Positions 1 through 9,562 of a stretch of DNA of 64,000 nt are shown piece after piece; positions within the stretch are counted from its first letter, which is position 1, and each line of letters begins with the position of its first letter. Origin of the DNA: Prevotella sp. (GTDB taxonomy: Bacteria; Bacteroidota; Bacteroidia; Bacteroidales; Bacteroidaceae); the NCBI GenBank assembly GCA_017478025.1, contig JAFVGZ010000028.1, forward strand, positions 1-64,000. Direction: 5' to 3'. The notes beneath the pieces were generated by a model. It had not been told where the DNA came from. It made no database searches and was given only the letters and a program-made list of their open reading frames with translations. The position numbers and the translations under genes were made by a program.

Positions 1-30
1 GTAACATCATGTGGAACAAAGGTTTAGAAA

Positions 31-220
31 GGTGAAGGTGAGAAAGTTCACATTCACTTCACCTTCACTGCCTTCATAACCAAAACAACTTATTTTGGTC
101 TCTAAAAGAGCCTCTATTACATCGTGATAGCATAGCATTCATGCCTCAAAACAACTTGTTTTGTTTTTCCTACTTCGCAAAAAATGAAGGTCAAGTGAAG
201 GTGCCTTAGTCCACCTTCAC
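31..220. repeat. Paired hairpins and palindromes upstream of rplC
   Basis: No gene is visible in the first 260 bases. Two hairpins share one stem sequence: GTGAAGGTGA (32-41) pairs with TCACCTTCAC (59-68), and GTGAAGGTG (195-203) pairs with CACCTTCAC (212-220). Between them are two near-identical palindromes, CAAAACAACTTATTTTG (81-97) and CAAAACAACTTGTTTTG (147-163); the second is perfect around its central C. The order hairpin, palindrome, palindrome, hairpin is roughly symmetric. It could be a small repeat element or an end-of-transcript structure for a gene to the left. The function is unknown. Confidence 0.7.
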
Positions 221-306
221 GGTTCCCGACGGGTTTCAAAAGGGATGCGAGATACTTGTCGTTATGTTAAAAAAATGTAATTCTATTAACAAAACCTATA
301 TTTCTA

Positions 307-338
307 CTTGTGTAGTATATAAAAAATGTGTACCTTTG
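307..338 (+). promoter_or_regulatory. Promoter for the rplC ribosomal operon
   Basis: CTTG at 307-310, then 20 nt, then TACCTTTG at 331-338, fits the Bacteroidetes sigma consensus TTTG-N(19-21)-TAnnTTTG. Transcription would start near 344, giving a leader of about 160 nt before rplC. Confidence 0.8.
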
Positions 339-343
339 CACCC

Positions 344-504
344 GCAAAAAGGTGAAGATTGCGCTGGCTTGACTATCAACTCACTGAAAAAGAACGCCTT
401 AGACTCTATTGGAGGAGAGTTTTATGTGCGGTCTCTTTTGTGTGTCTGCCTGCTGAGAATTATCACATATACATATTTTATATATATAACACAGTTAAAT
501 TGAA
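344..504 (+). promoter_or_regulatory. 5' leader of the rplC operon
   Basis: About 160 nt of untranslated leader lies between the predicted start of transcription and rplC. A short stem ACTCT (403-407)/AGAGT (416-420) encloses a GGAGG-containing loop. A ribosomal-protein autoregulatory structure, as L4 provides in enterobacteria, is plausible here by position only; no known motif is recognised. Confidence 0.4.
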
Positions 505-1119
505 ATGCCAGGATTAATTGGAAGAAAAATCGGAATGACATCCGTTTTCAGTGCCGACGGTAAGAATACACCGTGCACTGTTATCGAAGCTGGTCCTTGT
601 GTCGTAACCCAGGTGAAGACCGTCGAGAAGGACGGTTACGCCGCTCTGCAGCTTGGCTTCGGCGAGCGTAAGGAGAAGCGCACCAACAAGGCGCAGATGG
701 GAGCCTTCAAGAAGGCAGGCACAACGCCTAAGCAGTACTTGGCCGAGTTCAAGTTCGACGAGGAACACAACCTCGGAGACACTCTGACTTCAGAAATCTT
801 TGCAGAGGGTGACTTCGTTGACGTAGTCGGTACCTCTAAGGGTAAGGGTTTCCAGGGTGTCGTAAAGCGTCACGGTTTCGGTGGCGTAGGTCAGTCAACA
901 CACGGTCAGGATGACCGCCTTCGTAAGCCAGGTTCTATCGGTGCCTGCTCTTACCCTGCAAAGGTGTTTAAGGGTATGCGCATGGGTGGACACATGGGCA
1001 ACGAGCGCGTTACAACACAGAACTTGAGAGTTATTAAGGTTATCCCCGAGAGCAACCTCGTCATCGTGAAGGGCTCTGTGGCAGGATACAATGGTTCAAC
1101 AGTATTAATCAAGAAGTAG
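505..1119 (+). CDS. rplC: 50S ribosomal protein L3 (uL3)
   Basis: L3 binds near the 3' end of 23S rRNA, reaches toward the peptidyl transferase centre and is an early assembly protein. The 204 residues are close to the usual 205-215. The N-terminal [10 protein letters not shown] (residues 3-12) and the [17 protein letters not shown] stretch are family signatures. At the place where enterobacterial L3 has a PrmB-methylated Gln (GSIGQNQ) this protein reads [11 protein letters not shown], so that modification site is absent. It is the first gene of the operon, and rpsJ (S10), the usual gene before it, is not in the 500 bases upstream. Confidence 0.98.
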   Translation: MPGLIGRKIGMTSVFSADGKNTPCTVIEAGPCVVTQVKTVEKDGYAALQLGFGERKEKRTNKAQMGAFKKAGTTPKQYLAEFKFDEEHNLGDTLTSEIFAEGDFVDVVGTSKGKGFQGVVKRHGFGGVGQSTHGQDDRLRKPGSIGACSYPAKVFKGMRMGGHMGNERVTTQNLRVIKVIPESNLVIVKGSVAGYNGSTVLIKK

Positions 1120-1128
1120 TAAGGAAAG

Positions 1129-1758
1129 ATGGAAGTAAATGTATTAGACATACAGGGCAAGGAGACAGGACGCAAGGCAGTCCTCAACGATGCTATCTAC
1201 GCTATCGAGCCTAACGACCACGTTCTCTACCTTGATGTGAAGCAGTATCTTGCTAACCAGCGCCAGGGCACGGCGAAGTCAAAGGAGCGCAGCGAGCTCT
1301 CCGGTTCTACACGCAAGCTGGGCCGTCAGAAGGGCGGCGGCGGCGCACGTCGCGGTGATATCAACTCACCGGTTCTCGTAGGCGGCGCACGCGTCTTCGG
1401 TCCTAAGCCACGCGACTACAGCTTTAAGCTGAACCTGAAGACGAAGAAGCTGGCTCGCAAGAGCGCTCTGAGCTACAAGGCACAGGAGCAGGGCATCATC
1501 GTAGTGGAGGACTTCAGCATCGAGACACCAAAGACAAAGCAGATCCTCGCTATAGAGAAGGCTCTTGGCGTGGAGGGCAAGAAGGTGCTCATCGTAACGG
1601 CTGAGGAGAACCAGAATATATTCAAGTCTGCACGCAACCTCCAGAAGACAGAGGTGATGGGCGCTGCAAACATCAACGCCTACAAGGTGCTCAACGCTGA
1701 CGTACTTGTATTGGCTGAGAATGCAGTGAAGGTGATAGACTCAGTGTTAACCAAATAA
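1129..1758 (+). CDS. rplD: 50S ribosomal protein L4 (uL4)
   Basis: L4 is a 23S rRNA-binding protein whose long loop lines the polypeptide exit tunnel; in enterobacteria it also represses its own operon. The 209 residues match the family. The tunnel loop is visible at about residues 42-90, with the basic glycine-rich [14 protein letters not shown] at 64-77. The gene follows rplC after 9 nt and is surely co-transcribed. Confidence 0.98.
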   Translation: MEVNVLDIQGKETGRKAVLNDAIYAIEPNDHVLYLDVKQYLANQRQGTAKSKERSELSGSTRKLGRQKGGGGARRGDINSPVLVGGARVFGPKPRDYSFKLNLKTKKLARKSALSYKAQEQGIIVVEDFSIETPKTKQILAIEKALGVEGKKVLIVTAEENQNIFKSARNLQKTEVMGAANINAYKVLNADVLVLAENAVKVIDSVLTK

Positions 1759-1782
1759 ACTTAAGAAGGAGAAATAAGAATT

Positions 1783-2076
1783 ATGGCATTTATCATTAAG
1801 CCCATTGTCACCGAGAAGATGACAAAGATTACTGAGAAGCGGCCAAACCGCTACGGCTTCATCGTAAAGCCCGAGGCCAACAAGCTCCAGATTAAGCAGG
1901 AGGTAGAGGCACGCTATGGTGTGAGCGTCGAGGACGTGAACACGATGAACTATGCCGGCAAGCGCTCTGCGCGCTACACTAAGGCCGGTCTCATCCGCGG
2001 TCAGAAGAACGCCTTCAAGAAGGCTATCGTAACTCTGAAGGAGGGTGAAGAAATTGATTTATACAGCAATTTATAA
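1783..2076 (+). CDS. rplW: 50S ribosomal protein L23 (uL23)
   Basis: L23 sits at the tunnel exit and is the docking site for trigger factor and SRP. The 97 residues are the usual size. It begins MAFIIKPIVTEKM, the common IxPxxTEK start of the family. Its place between rplD and rplB is the standard S10-operon order. An AAGGAG stretch lies about 15 nt before the start. Confidence 0.98.
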   Translation: MAFIIKPIVTEKMTKITEKRPNRYGFIVKPEANKLQIKQEVEARYGVSVEDVNTMNYAGKRSARYTKAGLIRGQKNAFKKAIVTLKEGEEIDLYSNL

Positions 2077-2084
2077 TATAAGAA

Positions 2085-2912
2085 ATGGCAGTACGTAAAT
2101 TAAAACCAGTTACCCCTGGTCAAAGACACAAAGTTATTGGCACGTTCGAGGATATTACTGCATCCGTGCCAGAGAAGTCTCTCGTTTACGGTAAGCGTTC
2201 TACCGGCGGTCGAAACAACACCGGTAAGATGACCGTCCGCTACATGGGTGGCGGCCACAAGAGGAAGTTCCGTCTCATCGACTTCAAGCGAGAGAAAGAT
2301 GGTGTTCCAGCTGTAGTAAAGACAATAGAGTATGATCCGAACCGCTCGGCTCGCATCGCTCTGCTGTTCTATGCTGATGGTGAAAAACGTTACATTATCG
2401 CTCCAAACGGACTGAAGGTGGGTGCCACGCTGATGTCTGGCGCAGAGGCAGTGCCCGAGGTGGGTAATGCTCTCCCACTGGCCAACATCCCTGTGGGTAC
2501 CGTAATCCACAACATCGAGCTGCGCCCCGGACAGGGAGCACTCCTCGTTCGTTCGGCTGGTAATTTCGCTCAGTTGACTTCTCGTGAAGGCAGTTACTGT
2601 GTAATCAAACTCCCTTCAGGCGAGACCCGCAAGGTCCTCTCTGCCTGCAAGGCTACAGTCGGTGCTGTAGGCAACTCAGACCACGCTCTGGAGCAGTCCG
2701 GTAAGGCCGGTCGCTCACGCTGGCTCGGACGTCGTCCACACAACCGCGGTGTTGTTATGAACCCAGTAGATCACCCAATGGGTGGTGGTGAAGGACGTCA
2801 GTCAGGCGGACACCCACGCTCACGCAAGGGACTCTACGCAAAGGGCCTGAAGACTCGCTCACCAAAGAAGCAGTCTAACAAGTACATCATCGAGAGAGCT
2901 AACAAGAAGTAA
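2085..2912 (+). CDS. rplB: 50S ribosomal protein L2 (uL2)
   Basis: L2 joins the subunits and supports peptidyl transfer. At 275 residues it is full length. The conserved [20 protein letters not shown] segment is at residues 215-234, with the functionally important His at 230. Basic N- and C-terminal tails contact rRNA. It starts 8 nt after rplW. Confidence 0.99.
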   Translation: MAVRKLKPVTPGQRHKVIGTFEDITASVPEKSLVYGKRSTGGRNNTGKMTVRYMGGGHKRKFRLIDFKREKDGVPAVVKTIEYDPNRSARIALLFYADGEKRYIIAPNGLKVGATLMSGAEAVPEVGNALPLANIPVGTVIHNIELRPGQGALLVRSAGNFAQLTSREGSYCVIKLPSGETRKVLSACKATVGAVGNSDHALEQSGKAGRSRWLGRRPHNRGVVMNPVDHPMGGGEGRQSGGHPRSRKGLYAKGLKTRSPKKQSNKYIIERANKK

Positions 2913-2942
2913 CCCACACAACAAATCAAAAGAACTGAAATT

Positions 2943-3209
2943 ATGAGTCGTTCATTAAAAAAAGGTCCATACATCAACGTCTCTCTGGAGAAGAAGATTC
3001 TCGCCATGAATGAGAGCGGAAAGAAGAATGTCGTAAAGACATGGGCCAGAGCTTCTGTAATCTCACCTGACTTCGTGGGTCACACAGTAGCTGTACACAA
3101 CGGTAACAAATTCATCCCTGTCTATGTGACGGAGAACATGGTGGGCCACAAGCTCGGTGAGTTCTCTCCAACACGTCGTTTCGGTGGTCACGCAGGCCAG
3201 AAGAAATAA
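2943..3209 (+). CDS. rpsS: 30S ribosomal protein S19 (uS19)
   Basis: S19 is a head protein of the small subunit, bound with S13 near the A site. The 88 residues and the [11 protein letters not shown] start are typical, as is the C-terminal [14 protein letters not shown]. It follows rplB by 30 nt in the usual order. Confidence 0.98.
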   Translation: MSRSLKKGPYINVSLEKKILAMNESGKKNVVKTWARASVISPDFVGHTVAVHNGNKFIPVYVTENMVGHKLGEFSPTRRFGGHAGQKK

Positions 3210-3249
3210 GACGGGCACCCCTAACCATTAAGCAAAGAAAAGAAAACAA

Positions 3250-3654
3250 ATGGGAGCTAGAAAACATAATATGGCCGAAGAATTGAAGAAGGCCAAAAAG
3301 AACCTCTACTTCGCTAAGCTCGTAGGCGTTCCTTCCTCTCCTCGCAAGATGCGCTACGTCGTTGACATGGTGCGTGGCATGGAAGTGAACCGTGCACTTG
3401 GCGTATTGCGTTTCTCCAAGAAGCAGGCAGCTGCCGACGTGGAGAAACTCCTCCGTTCTGCTATTGCCAACTGGGAGGTAAAGACCGGTCGCAAGGCAGA
3501 GGACGGTGAGCTGTATATCTCTAAGGTCTTCGTGGACGAAGGCGTGACAATGAAGCGTATGCGCCCTGCACCACAGGGTCGCGGTTATCGCATCCGCAAG
3601 CGTTCTAACCACGTGACCATTTTCGTTGACACCAAAACTAATGAAGAAAACTAA
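3250..3654 (+). CDS. rplV: 50S ribosomal protein L22 (uL22)
   Basis: L22 spans the large subunit with a beta-hairpin that narrows the exit tunnel. The 134 residues include a Bacteroidetes-type N-terminal extension ([18 protein letters not shown]) before the core that begins at about residue 19. The hairpin tip, the site of macrolide-resistance changes in other bacteria, is around the [18 protein letters not shown] stretch. The first ATG at 3250 is preferred because this extension is typical of the phylum. Confidence 0.97.
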   Translation: MGARKHNMAEELKKAKKNLYFAKLVGVPSSPRKMRYVVDMVRGMEVNRALGVLRFSKKQAAADVEKLLRSAIANWEVKTGRKAEDGELYISKVFVDEGVTMKRMRPAPQGRGYRIRKRSNHVTIFVDTKTNEEN

Positions 3655-3664
3655 GTAAGGAAGA

Positions 3665-4402
3665 ATGGGACAGAAAGTTAATCCAATAGCAAATCGCCTC
3701 GGCATTGTCCGTGGCTGGGATTCAAACTGGTTCGGTGGAAAGAGCTTCGGAGAGAACCTCGTTGAGGATCAGAAAATCCGTAAGTATCTGAACGAGCGTC
3801 TCGCTAAGGCAAGCGTAAGCCGCATCGTCATCGAACGCACTTTGAAGCGTGTCACCATCACTATCTGCACTTCCCGTCCGGGTATCGTCATTGGTAAGGG
3901 TGGTAAGGATGTTGACGTCCTGAAGGAAGAGCTGAAGAAGCTCTACAAGAAGGAGATACAGGTCAACATCTATGAAATAAAGAAGCCGGAACTGGACGCA
4001 AACCTCGTTGCTGAATCTATCGCTCGCCAGGTAGAGGGCAAGGTGGCATATCGTCGCGCCATCAAGATGGCTATCCAGAACACTATGCGCGCTGGTGCCG
4101 AGGGCATCAAGGTGCAGATCTCAGGACGTCTGAACGGCGCCGAGATTGCCCGTTCGGAGATGCTGAAGGAAGGCCGCACACCGCTCCACACATTCCGTGC
4201 TGACATCGATTACTGCAAGACTGAGGCACTCACAAAGGTAGGTATCCTTGGCATCAAGGTATGGATCTGCCGCGGTGAGGTGTACGGCAAGCGTGACCTC
4301 GCACCTAACTTCGCACAGGAGTCTAAGGGTGGCAGCCGTGCTCCGCAGATGGGTCGCCGTGAAGGCCGTGGCGGTAACCGTAAGAGAAACAATAACCGTT
4401 AA
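3665..4402 (+). CDS. rpsC: 30S ribosomal protein S3 (uS3)
   Basis: S3 forms part of the mRNA entry channel and its helicase activity. The 245 residues contain the KH domain with the GxxG-type loop [15 protein letters not shown] at about residues 68-82. The C-terminal tail is rich in Arg, Gly and Asn ([17 protein letters not shown]). It starts 10 nt after rplV. Confidence 0.98.
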   Translation: MGQKVNPIANRLGIVRGWDSNWFGGKSFGENLVEDQKIRKYLNERLAKASVSRIVIERTLKRVTITICTSRPGIVIGKGGKDVDVLKEELKKLYKKEIQVNIYEIKKPELDANLVAESIARQVEGKVAYRRAIKMAIQNTMRAGAEGIKVQISGRLNGAEIARSEMLKEGRTPLHTFRADIDYCKTEALTKVGILGIKVWICRGEVYGKRDLAPNFAQESKGGSRAPQMGRREGRGGNRKRNNNR

Positions 4403-4419
4403 AAAAGAGAATCGCTACT

Positions 4420-4848
4420 ATGTTACAGCCAAAAAGAGTAAAATATAGAAGACCGCAAGATGGTCGTGGCAATAAAGGCAACGCACACCGCGGTACGCAG
4501 CTGGCCTTCGGTTCATTCGGCATCAAGACTCTTGAGCCAAAATGGATTGATAGCCGCCAGATTGAGGCTGCCCGTGTGGCCATCAACCGATATATGAACC
4601 GTGAAGGTCAGGTATGGATCCGCATCTTCCCAGACAAACCAATCACCCGCAAGCCGGCTGACGTGCGTATGGGTAAAGGTAAGGGTGATCCTGCCGGATG
4701 GGTAGCTCCGGTAACACCAGGACGCATCCTCTTTGAAGTAGAGGGCGTGCCCTTTGATGTGGCTAAGGAAGCACTGAGACTCGGTGCACAGAAACTACCA
4801 GTGAAAACAAAGTTTGTTGTACGTCGTGACTACGATAAAAACGCTTAA
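4420..4848 (+). CDS. rplP: 50S ribosomal protein L16 (uL16)
   Basis: L16 positions the A-site tRNA and is a late assembly protein. The 142 residues start [11 protein letters not shown] and contain the family segment [20 protein letters not shown]. It follows rpsC by 17 nt and runs into rpmC after 3 nt. Confidence 0.98.
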   Translation: MLQPKRVKYRRPQDGRGNKGNAHRGTQLAFGSFGIKTLEPKWIDSRQIEAARVAINRYMNREGQVWIRIFPDKPITRKPADVRMGKGKGDPAGWVAPVTPGRILFEVEGVPFDVAKEALRLGAQKLPVKTKFVVRRDYDKNA

Positions 4849-4851
4849 ACT

Positions 4852-5046
4852 ATGAAGATTAAAGAAGTAAAAAGTCTCGATGCCAAAGAATTGGCAGAGA
4901 AGTTGGAGAATGCCAAGGCAGCTCTCGACACTATGAAGCTGAACCATCAGATCTCTCCCCTCGAGAATCCATCACAGATTAAGGCTGCTCGTCGTGACAT
5001 CGCACGTATGATGACAGAACTCCGTTCACGTGAACTTAACAAATAA
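4852..5046 (+). CDS. rpmC: 50S ribosomal protein L29 (uL29)
   Basis: L29 is a small two-helix protein beside L23 at the tunnel exit. The 64 residues start [18 protein letters not shown] and end with the typical [15 protein letters not shown]. Gaps of 3 and 2 nt to its neighbours suggest translational coupling. Confidence 0.98.
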   Translation: MKIKEVKSLDAKELAEKLENAKAALDTMKLNHQISPLENPSQIKAARRDIARMMTELRSRELNK

Positions 5047-5048
5047 TA

Positions 5049-5315
5049 ATGGTCCAGATGGAAATGCGTAATTTAAGAAAGACAAGACAGGGTGTTGTGA
5101 CAAGCAACAAGATGGATAAAACCATTGTTATTGCGTCAAAGTTCAAGGAGAAGCACCCGATCTATGGTAAGTTTGTGCAGAAGACTAAGAAGTATCATGC
5201 ACATGACGAGAAGAATGAGGCCAATGTAGGTGATACAGTCCTCATTATGGAGACACGTCCACTCTCTAAGACTAAGAGATGGAGATTAGTATCAATAATT
5301 GAAAAAGCTAAGTAA
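5049..5315 (+). CDS. rpsQ: 30S ribosomal protein S17 (uS17)
   Basis: S17 is a primary 16S rRNA-binding protein of the OB-fold type. The protein reads [25 protein letters not shown] and so on for 88 residues. The ATG at 5058 (MEMRNLRK) is an equally good start, because homologues usually begin METRNLRK. It lies 2 nt after rpmC. Confidence 0.97.
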   Translation: MVQMEMRNLRKTRQGVVTSNKMDKTIVIASKFKEKHPIYGKFVQKTKKYHAHDEKNEANVGDTVLIMETRPLSKTKRWRLVSIIEKAK

Positions 5316-5317
5316 AG

Positions 5318-5683
5318 ATGATACAGGCAGAATCAAGACTTACAGTATGTGACAACAGCGGTGCCCGCGAGGCTCTCTGCATCCGCGTGCTGGGCGGCAC
5401 ACGCCGCCGCTACGCAAGCGTCGGAGACGTTATCGTGGTTGCTGTGAAGAATGTCATCGCATCAAGCGATCTTAAGAAAGGTGCAGTATCTAAGGCTCTC
5501 ATCGTTCGCACAAAGAAGGAAATACGTCGTGCCGATGGTTCATACATCCGTTTCGACGACAATGCCTGTGTACTCCTCAACAATGCCGGCGAGCTGCGCG
5601 GCAGCCGTATCTTCGGCCCCGTAGCACGCGAACTCCGTGCAGTGAATATGAAGGTGGTCTCTTTGGCTCCTGAGGTACTTTAG
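5318..5683 (+). CDS. rplN: 50S ribosomal protein L14 (uL14)
   Basis: L14 lies at the subunit interface and binds the silencing factor RsfS. At 121 residues it is full length, starting [16 protein letters not shown] and ending [17 protein letters not shown], both highly conserved. It lies 2 nt after rpsQ. Confidence 0.99.
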   Translation: MIQAESRLTVCDNSGAREALCIRVLGGTRRRYASVGDVIVVAVKNVIASSDLKKGAVSKALIVRTKKEIRRADGSYIRFDDNACVLLNNAGELRGSRIFGPVARELRAVNMKVVSLAPEVL

Positions 5684-5714
5684 TTATCACAACCACTAAA
5701 CAGTATTTAAGAAA

Positions 5715-6032
5715 ATGAGTAAGTTACATATCAAGAAAGACGACACCGTAATTGTTCTCGCCGGAAGAGACAAGGGCAAGAAGGGTAAGGTGCAGAAGGT
5801 CCTGGTGAAGGAAGAGCGCGCCATCGTGGAGGGCATCAACATGGTCTCTAAGAGCCAGAAGCCCTCAGCACAGAACCCACAGGGCGGTATCGTAAAGCAG
5901 GAGGCTCCTATCCACATCTCAAACCTGAGCCTCATTGATCCTAAGAGCGGAAAGCCTACTCGCGTTGCCATCAAGCACGAGGGTAAGAACGTTATCCGTA
6001 TCGCTAAAAAGTCAGGGGAGGAAATCAAGTAA
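5715..6032 (+). CDS. rplX: 50S ribosomal protein L24 (uL24)
   Basis: L24 is an assembly initiator with a KOW motif, visible at residues 6-33 ([20 protein letters not shown]). The 105 residues are normal. Its stop codon overlaps the rplE start by one base (TAATG), so the two are probably translationally coupled. Confidence 0.98.
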   Translation: MSKLHIKKDDTVIVLAGRDKGKKGKVQKVLVKEERAIVEGINMVSKSQKPSAQNPQGGIVKQEAPIHISNLSLIDPKSGKPTRVAIKHEGKNVIRIAKKSGEEIK

Positions 6033-6577
6033 TGGATACAGCACAGTTAAAGAAAGTTTATAAGGAGACTATCGCTCCTCAGCTGCAGAAGCAGTTCAAC
6101 TATAGCTCTGCTATGCAGGTGCCAGAGTTGAAGAAGATTACTGTCAACATGGGTCTCGGCGACGCTACCCAGGACAAGAAAATCATCGACGTAGCCATCA
6201 ATGAGATTACGGCTATCACCGGTCAGAAGGCCGTTGCCACATACTCAAAGAAGGATATCGCAAACTTCAAGCTGCGTAAGAAGATGCCTATCGGCGTTAT
6301 GGTAACACTGCGTCGCGAGCGCATGTATGAGTTCCTTGAGAGACTCGTGCGCATCGCTCTGCCTCGTATCCGTGACTTCAAGGGTATCCAGTCAAAGCTC
6401 GATGGCCGCGGTAACTACACCCTCGGCATTCAGGAGCAGATTATCTTCCCTGAGATAAACATCGACTCTATTGACCGCATACAGGGTATGAACATCACGT
6501 TTGTCACAACAGCCAAGACCGACGAAGAGGGCTTCGCCCTGCTCAAGGCCTTCGGTCTGCCATTCAAGAACGCTTAA
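6032..6577 (+). CDS. rplE: 50S ribosomal protein L5 (uL5)
   Basis: L5 binds 5S rRNA in the central protuberance and contacts P-site tRNA. The 181 residues carry the family stretch [16 protein letters not shown] and the C-terminal [19 protein letters not shown]. Its ATG shares one base with the rplX stop. Confidence 0.98.
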   Translation: MDTAQLKKVYKETIAPQLQKQFNYSSAMQVPELKKITVNMGLGDATQDKKIIDVAINEITAITGQKAVATYSKKDIANFKLRKKMPIGVMVTLRRERMYEFLERLVRIALPRIRDFKGIQSKLDGRGNYTLGIQEQIIFPEINIDSIDRIQGMNITFVTTAKTDEEGFALLKAFGLPFKNA

Positions 6578-6596
6578 CAGATAAAGAAGAAAGACT

Positions 6597-6899
6597 ATGG
6601 CAAAAGAATCAATGAAAGCCCGCGAGGTGAAGCGCGCTAAACTCGTTGCACGCTATGCTGAGAAGCGCGCTGCCCTGAAGAAGACCATCGCTACATCTGA
6701 TGATGCCGCTGAGCGTTATGAGGCAGCCCGTGCACTCCAGGCAATCCCAAAGAACGCTAACCCTATCCGCCTGCACAACCGCTGCAAGGTGACGGGACGT
6801 CCAAAGGGATACATCCGCCAGTTCGGTATCTCACGTATTCAGTTCCGCGAGATGGCTTCTGCAGGACTCATTCCAGGAGTAAAGAAGGCAAGCTGGTAA
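6597..6899 (+). CDS. rpsN: 30S ribosomal protein S14 (uS14), zinc-free form
   Basis: S14 is a head protein of the small subunit. The 100-residue form lacks the CxxC zinc knuckles of the short S14 type; the only Cys is in [12 protein letters not shown]. It ends [13 protein letters not shown], the classic C-terminus. Confidence 0.98.
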   Translation: MAKESMKAREVKRAKLVARYAEKRAALKKTIATSDDAAERYEAARALQAIPKNANPIRLHNRCKVTGRPKGYIRQFGISRIQFREMASAGLIPGVKKASW

Positions 6900-6987
6900 A
6901 AAGCGAGACAAGAGTTTAAGCTCAACTCAAGCATACATTTATTTAATATTGTCGGGAGCGTCCCGATTAATTAAACACTTATATAAA

Positions 6988-7383
6988 ATGACAGATTCAA
7001 TAGCAGATTATCTGACAAGACTCAGAAACGCAATCATGGCTAATCACCGTGTTGTAGAAGTTCCTGCGTCAAACCTGAAGAAGGAAATCACTAAGATTCT
7101 CTTCGAGAAGGGTTACATCTTGAACTACAAGTTCATTGATGACGGTCCTCAGGGTTCCATCAAAGTAGCGCTGAAGTATGACCCCGTCACCAAGAAGAAC
7201 GCTATCAAGAGTTTGAAGCGCGTATCCACACCAGGTCTCAGACAGTACACTGGTTACAAGGACATGCCGAGAGTTATTAACGGATTGGGCATAGCAATAC
7301 TGTCCACATCTAAAGGTGTAATGACAGACAAAGAGGCCAAGGAGCTGAAGATCGGCGGCGAGGTTCTTTGCTACATTTATTAA
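6988..7383 (+). CDS. rpsH: 30S ribosomal protein S8 (uS8)
   Basis: S8 is a central-domain 16S rRNA-binding protein that represses the spc operon in E. coli. I chose the ATG at 6988, giving MTDSIADYLTRLRNAI and 131 residues, because homologues start MTDPIADYLTR. The frame stays open upstream to a TTG at 6949, but that adds residues with no counterpart in the family. The 88-nt gap after rpsN is the longest in this part of the operon. Confidence 0.97.
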   Translation: MTDSIADYLTRLRNAIMANHRVVEVPASNLKKEITKILFEKGYILNYKFIDDGPQGSIKVALKYDPVTKKNAIKSLKRVSTPGLRQYTGYKDMPRVINGLGIAILSTSKGVMTDKEAKELKIGGEVLCYIY

Positions 7384-7398
7384 TTGGAGGATTTTATT

Positions 7399-7965
7399 AT
7401 GTCAAGAATAGGTAAACTGCCAATTAGTATCCCTGCAGGTGTCCAAGTAACTCCAAACGGAAACACGCTGGTTGTAAAAGGACCTAAGGGAGAATTGTCT
7501 CAGGAGATCAATCCTGCCATCAAAGTGAATATCAGCGATGGTCAGATAACATTTGAAATAGACGAGAAAAGCGAGGTTGACGAGAAGCAGAAGCAGGCCT
7601 TCCACGGTCTCTATCGCTCATTGGTCAACAATATGGTTGTCGGTGTAAGCGAAGGCTACAAGAAGGTTCTTGAGCTCGTGGGTGTCGGCTACCGTGTGTC
7701 AAACAAGGGCAACATCATCGAGTTCTCACTTGGCTACACTCACCCCATCTTCCTCGAACTCCCTAAGGAGGTGAAGGTAGAGACAAAGTCTGAGCGTAAC
7801 CAGAACCCGCTGCTCATCTTGGAGTGCTGCGACAAGCAGCTCATCGGACTCATTTGTGCAAAGATCCGTTCTTTCCGTAAGCCAGAGCCTTATAAGGGTA
7901 AGGGTATCCTGTTCCAGGGCGAGGTTATCCGCAGAAAGTCTGGTAAGTCGGCTTCGGCTAAGTAA
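7399..7965 (+). CDS. rplF: 50S ribosomal protein L6 (uL6)
   Basis: L6 lies near the sarcin-ricin loop and the factor-binding site. I chose the ATG at 7399 (MSRIGKLPISIPAGV, 188 residues). A TTG at 7384 is in frame, but it lies before a real Shine-Dalgarno GGAGG at 7386-7390 that suits the later start. The C-terminal PEPYKGKGI signature is present. Confidence 0.97.
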   Translation: MSRIGKLPISIPAGVQVTPNGNTLVVKGPKGELSQEINPAIKVNISDGQITFEIDEKSEVDEKQKQAFHGLYRSLVNNMVVGVSEGYKKVLELVGVGYRVSNKGNIIEFSLGYTHPIFLELPKEVKVETKSERNQNPLLILECCDKQLIGLICAKIRSFRKPEPYKGKGILFQGEVIRRKSGKSASAK

Positions 7966-7989
7966 TAATCCTTAAAACACTTAACGATT

Positions 7990-8334
7990 ATGACAACAAA
8001 GAAAGTAGAAAGACGAATCAAAATCAAGTATAGAGTTCGTAAGAATGTCAACGGTACCGCAGAGCGTCCACGTCTCTCCGTGTTCCGTTCTAACAAGCAA
8101 ATATACGTTCAGGTAATCAATGATGTTACCGGTACCACTCTCGTTTCTGCCAGCTCAAAGGGTCTTGAGGCTATGCCAAAGATTGAGCAGGCACAGAAGG
8201 TAGGTGCTCAGCTGGCTGAGAAAGCAAAGGCTGCAGGCATCACCAGCGTAGTGTTTGACCGTAACGGCTACCTCTATCACGGACGTGTGAAGGCTCTGGC
8301 CGACGCAGCTCGTGAGGGTGGTCTTAACTTCTAA
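7990..8334 (+). CDS. rplR: 50S ribosomal protein L18 (uL18)
   Basis: L18 binds 5S rRNA in the central protuberance. The 114 residues include [18 protein letters not shown] and end [10 protein letters not shown], a typical C-terminus (usually REGGLxF). It starts 24 nt after rplF. Confidence 0.98.
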   Translation: MTTKKVERRIKIKYRVRKNVNGTAERPRLSVFRSNKQIYVQVINDVTGTTLVSASSKGLEAMPKIEQAQKVGAQLAEKAKAAGITSVVFDRNGYLYHGRVKALADAAREGGLNF

Positions 8335-8348
8335 ACGATTATATAGCA

Positions 8349-8852
8349 ATGGAGAAAGTAAGAACAAATACTGAAGAATTGAAAGAAAAGCTGGTTGCTG
8401 TCAACCGTGTTACAAAGGTAACAAAGGGTGGACGCACCTTCACATTCGCTGCTATTGTCGTTGTAGGTGACGGTAATGGTACTATCGGTTGGGGACTGGG
8501 CAAGGCTGGTGAAGTACAGCAGGCCATCGCCAAGGGTACTGAGGCAGCTAAGAAGAACCTCGTGAAGGTTCCTGTACTCAAAGGCACTATCCCTCACGAG
8601 ATGGAAGTATCCTTTGGTGGCGCACAAGTATTCCTCAAGCCAGCTGCTGCCGGTACCGGAATGGTATGTGGTGGTGCTATGCGTGCCGTGCTCGAGAGCT
8701 GCGGCGTGAACGATGTGCTCGCTAAGTCAAAGGGCTCTTCTAACCCACACAACCTGGTGAAGGCTACTATCAAGGCACTGTCAATGATGCGCGATGCTTA
8801 TACCGTAGCACATGACCGTGGCGTCAGCATGAACAAAGTGTTTAACGGATAA
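8349..8852 (+). CDS. rpsE: 30S ribosomal protein S5 (uS5)
   Basis: S5 is a decoding-fidelity protein at the mRNA entry. The 167 residues contain the double-stranded RNA-binding fold with [16 protein letters not shown] and the glycine-rich [17 protein letters not shown]. Length and order are normal for the phylum. Confidence 0.98.
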   Translation: MEKVRTNTEELKEKLVAVNRVTKVTKGGRTFTFAAIVVVGDGNGTIGWGLGKAGEVQQAIAKGTEAAKKNLVKVPVLKGTIPHEMEVSFGGAQVFLKPAAAGTGMVCGGAMRAVLESCGVNDVLAKSKGSSNPHNLVKATIKALSMMRDAYTVAHDRGVSMNKVFNG

Positions 8853-8875
8853 AAGTAAGAAGGAGAAATACGAAA

Positions 8876-9052
8876 ATGGCAACAATAAAGATTAAGCAGA
8901 TTAGAAGCCGCATCGGTGCTTCTGCCGACCAGAAGAGTACACTTCTTGCACTGGGTCTCCGTAAGATCTCACAGGTAATTGAGAAGGAGGATACTCCTGA
9001 TATCCGTGGCATGATACGCAAGGTACACCACCTGGTGACCGTAGTAGAGTAA
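8876..9052 (+). CDS. rpmD: 50S ribosomal protein L30 (uL30)
   Basis: Reading from the ATG at 8876 gives 58 residues, [20 protein letters not shown] through HHLVTVVE and a TAA at 9050-9052. The [10 protein letters not shown] start and the LGLRKI and RKVHHLV stretches identify L30. It lies between rpsE and rplO, its expected place, after an AAGGAG at 8860-8865. Confidence 0.98.
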   Translation: MATIKIKQIRSRIGASADQKSTLLALGLRKISQVIEKEDTPDIRGMIRKVHHLVTVVE

Positions 9053-9082
9053 TAACAAAACACATTAAACACTGAAACGATT

Positions 9083-9529
9083 ATGAAATTGAATAATTTG
9101 CAGCCAGCAGCTGGTTCAACCCATTCACGTCGTCGTATCGGTCGCGGACCTGGTTCAGGTCTGGGTGGTACCTCTACTCGTGGTCACAAGGGTGCAAAAG
9201 CACGCTCAGGCTATAAGAGAAAGATCGGATTCGAAGGCGGTCAGATGCCTCTGCAGCGTCGTCTGCCTAAGTTCGGCTTTAAGAACATCAACCACAAGGA
9301 GTACTTCGCAGTCAACCTCTCTACGCTCCAGAAGCTCGCTGAGCGCAAGGGCTATACAGAGATTGGCGTTGAGCAGCTCGTCGAGGCAGGTCTCACTAAC
9401 GGTAAGGAACTCGTAAAGATTCTTGCTAACGGTGAACTGAAGGCGAAGCTCACAGTGAAGGCCAATGCATTCTCCAAGACCGCTGAAGAGGCTATCAAGG
9501 CTGCCGGCGGCGAGGTAGTAGTGCTGTAA
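9083..9529 (+). CDS. rplO: 50S ribosomal protein L15 (uL15)
   Basis: L15 is a late-assembling large-subunit protein with a long basic N-terminal arm, seen here as RRRIGRGPGSGLGGTSTRGH (residues 16-35). The 148 residues are standard. It ends 33 nt before secY, the usual neighbour. Confidence 0.98.
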   Translation: MKLNNLQPAAGSTHSRRRIGRGPGSGLGGTSTRGHKGAKARSGYKRKIGFEGGQMPLQRRLPKFGFKNINHKEYFAVNLSTLQKLAERKGYTEIGVEQLVEAGLTNGKELVKILANGELKAKLTVKANAFSKTAEEAIKAAGGEVVVL

Positions 9530-9562
9530 CAACTTCTTTGACGTTTTAATACACAACGAGAA

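Noticed and set aside
264-503. 79-codon ORF upstream of rplC
   Set aside because: It starts upstream of the promoter box at 331-338 and runs through the leader; its composition does not look coding.
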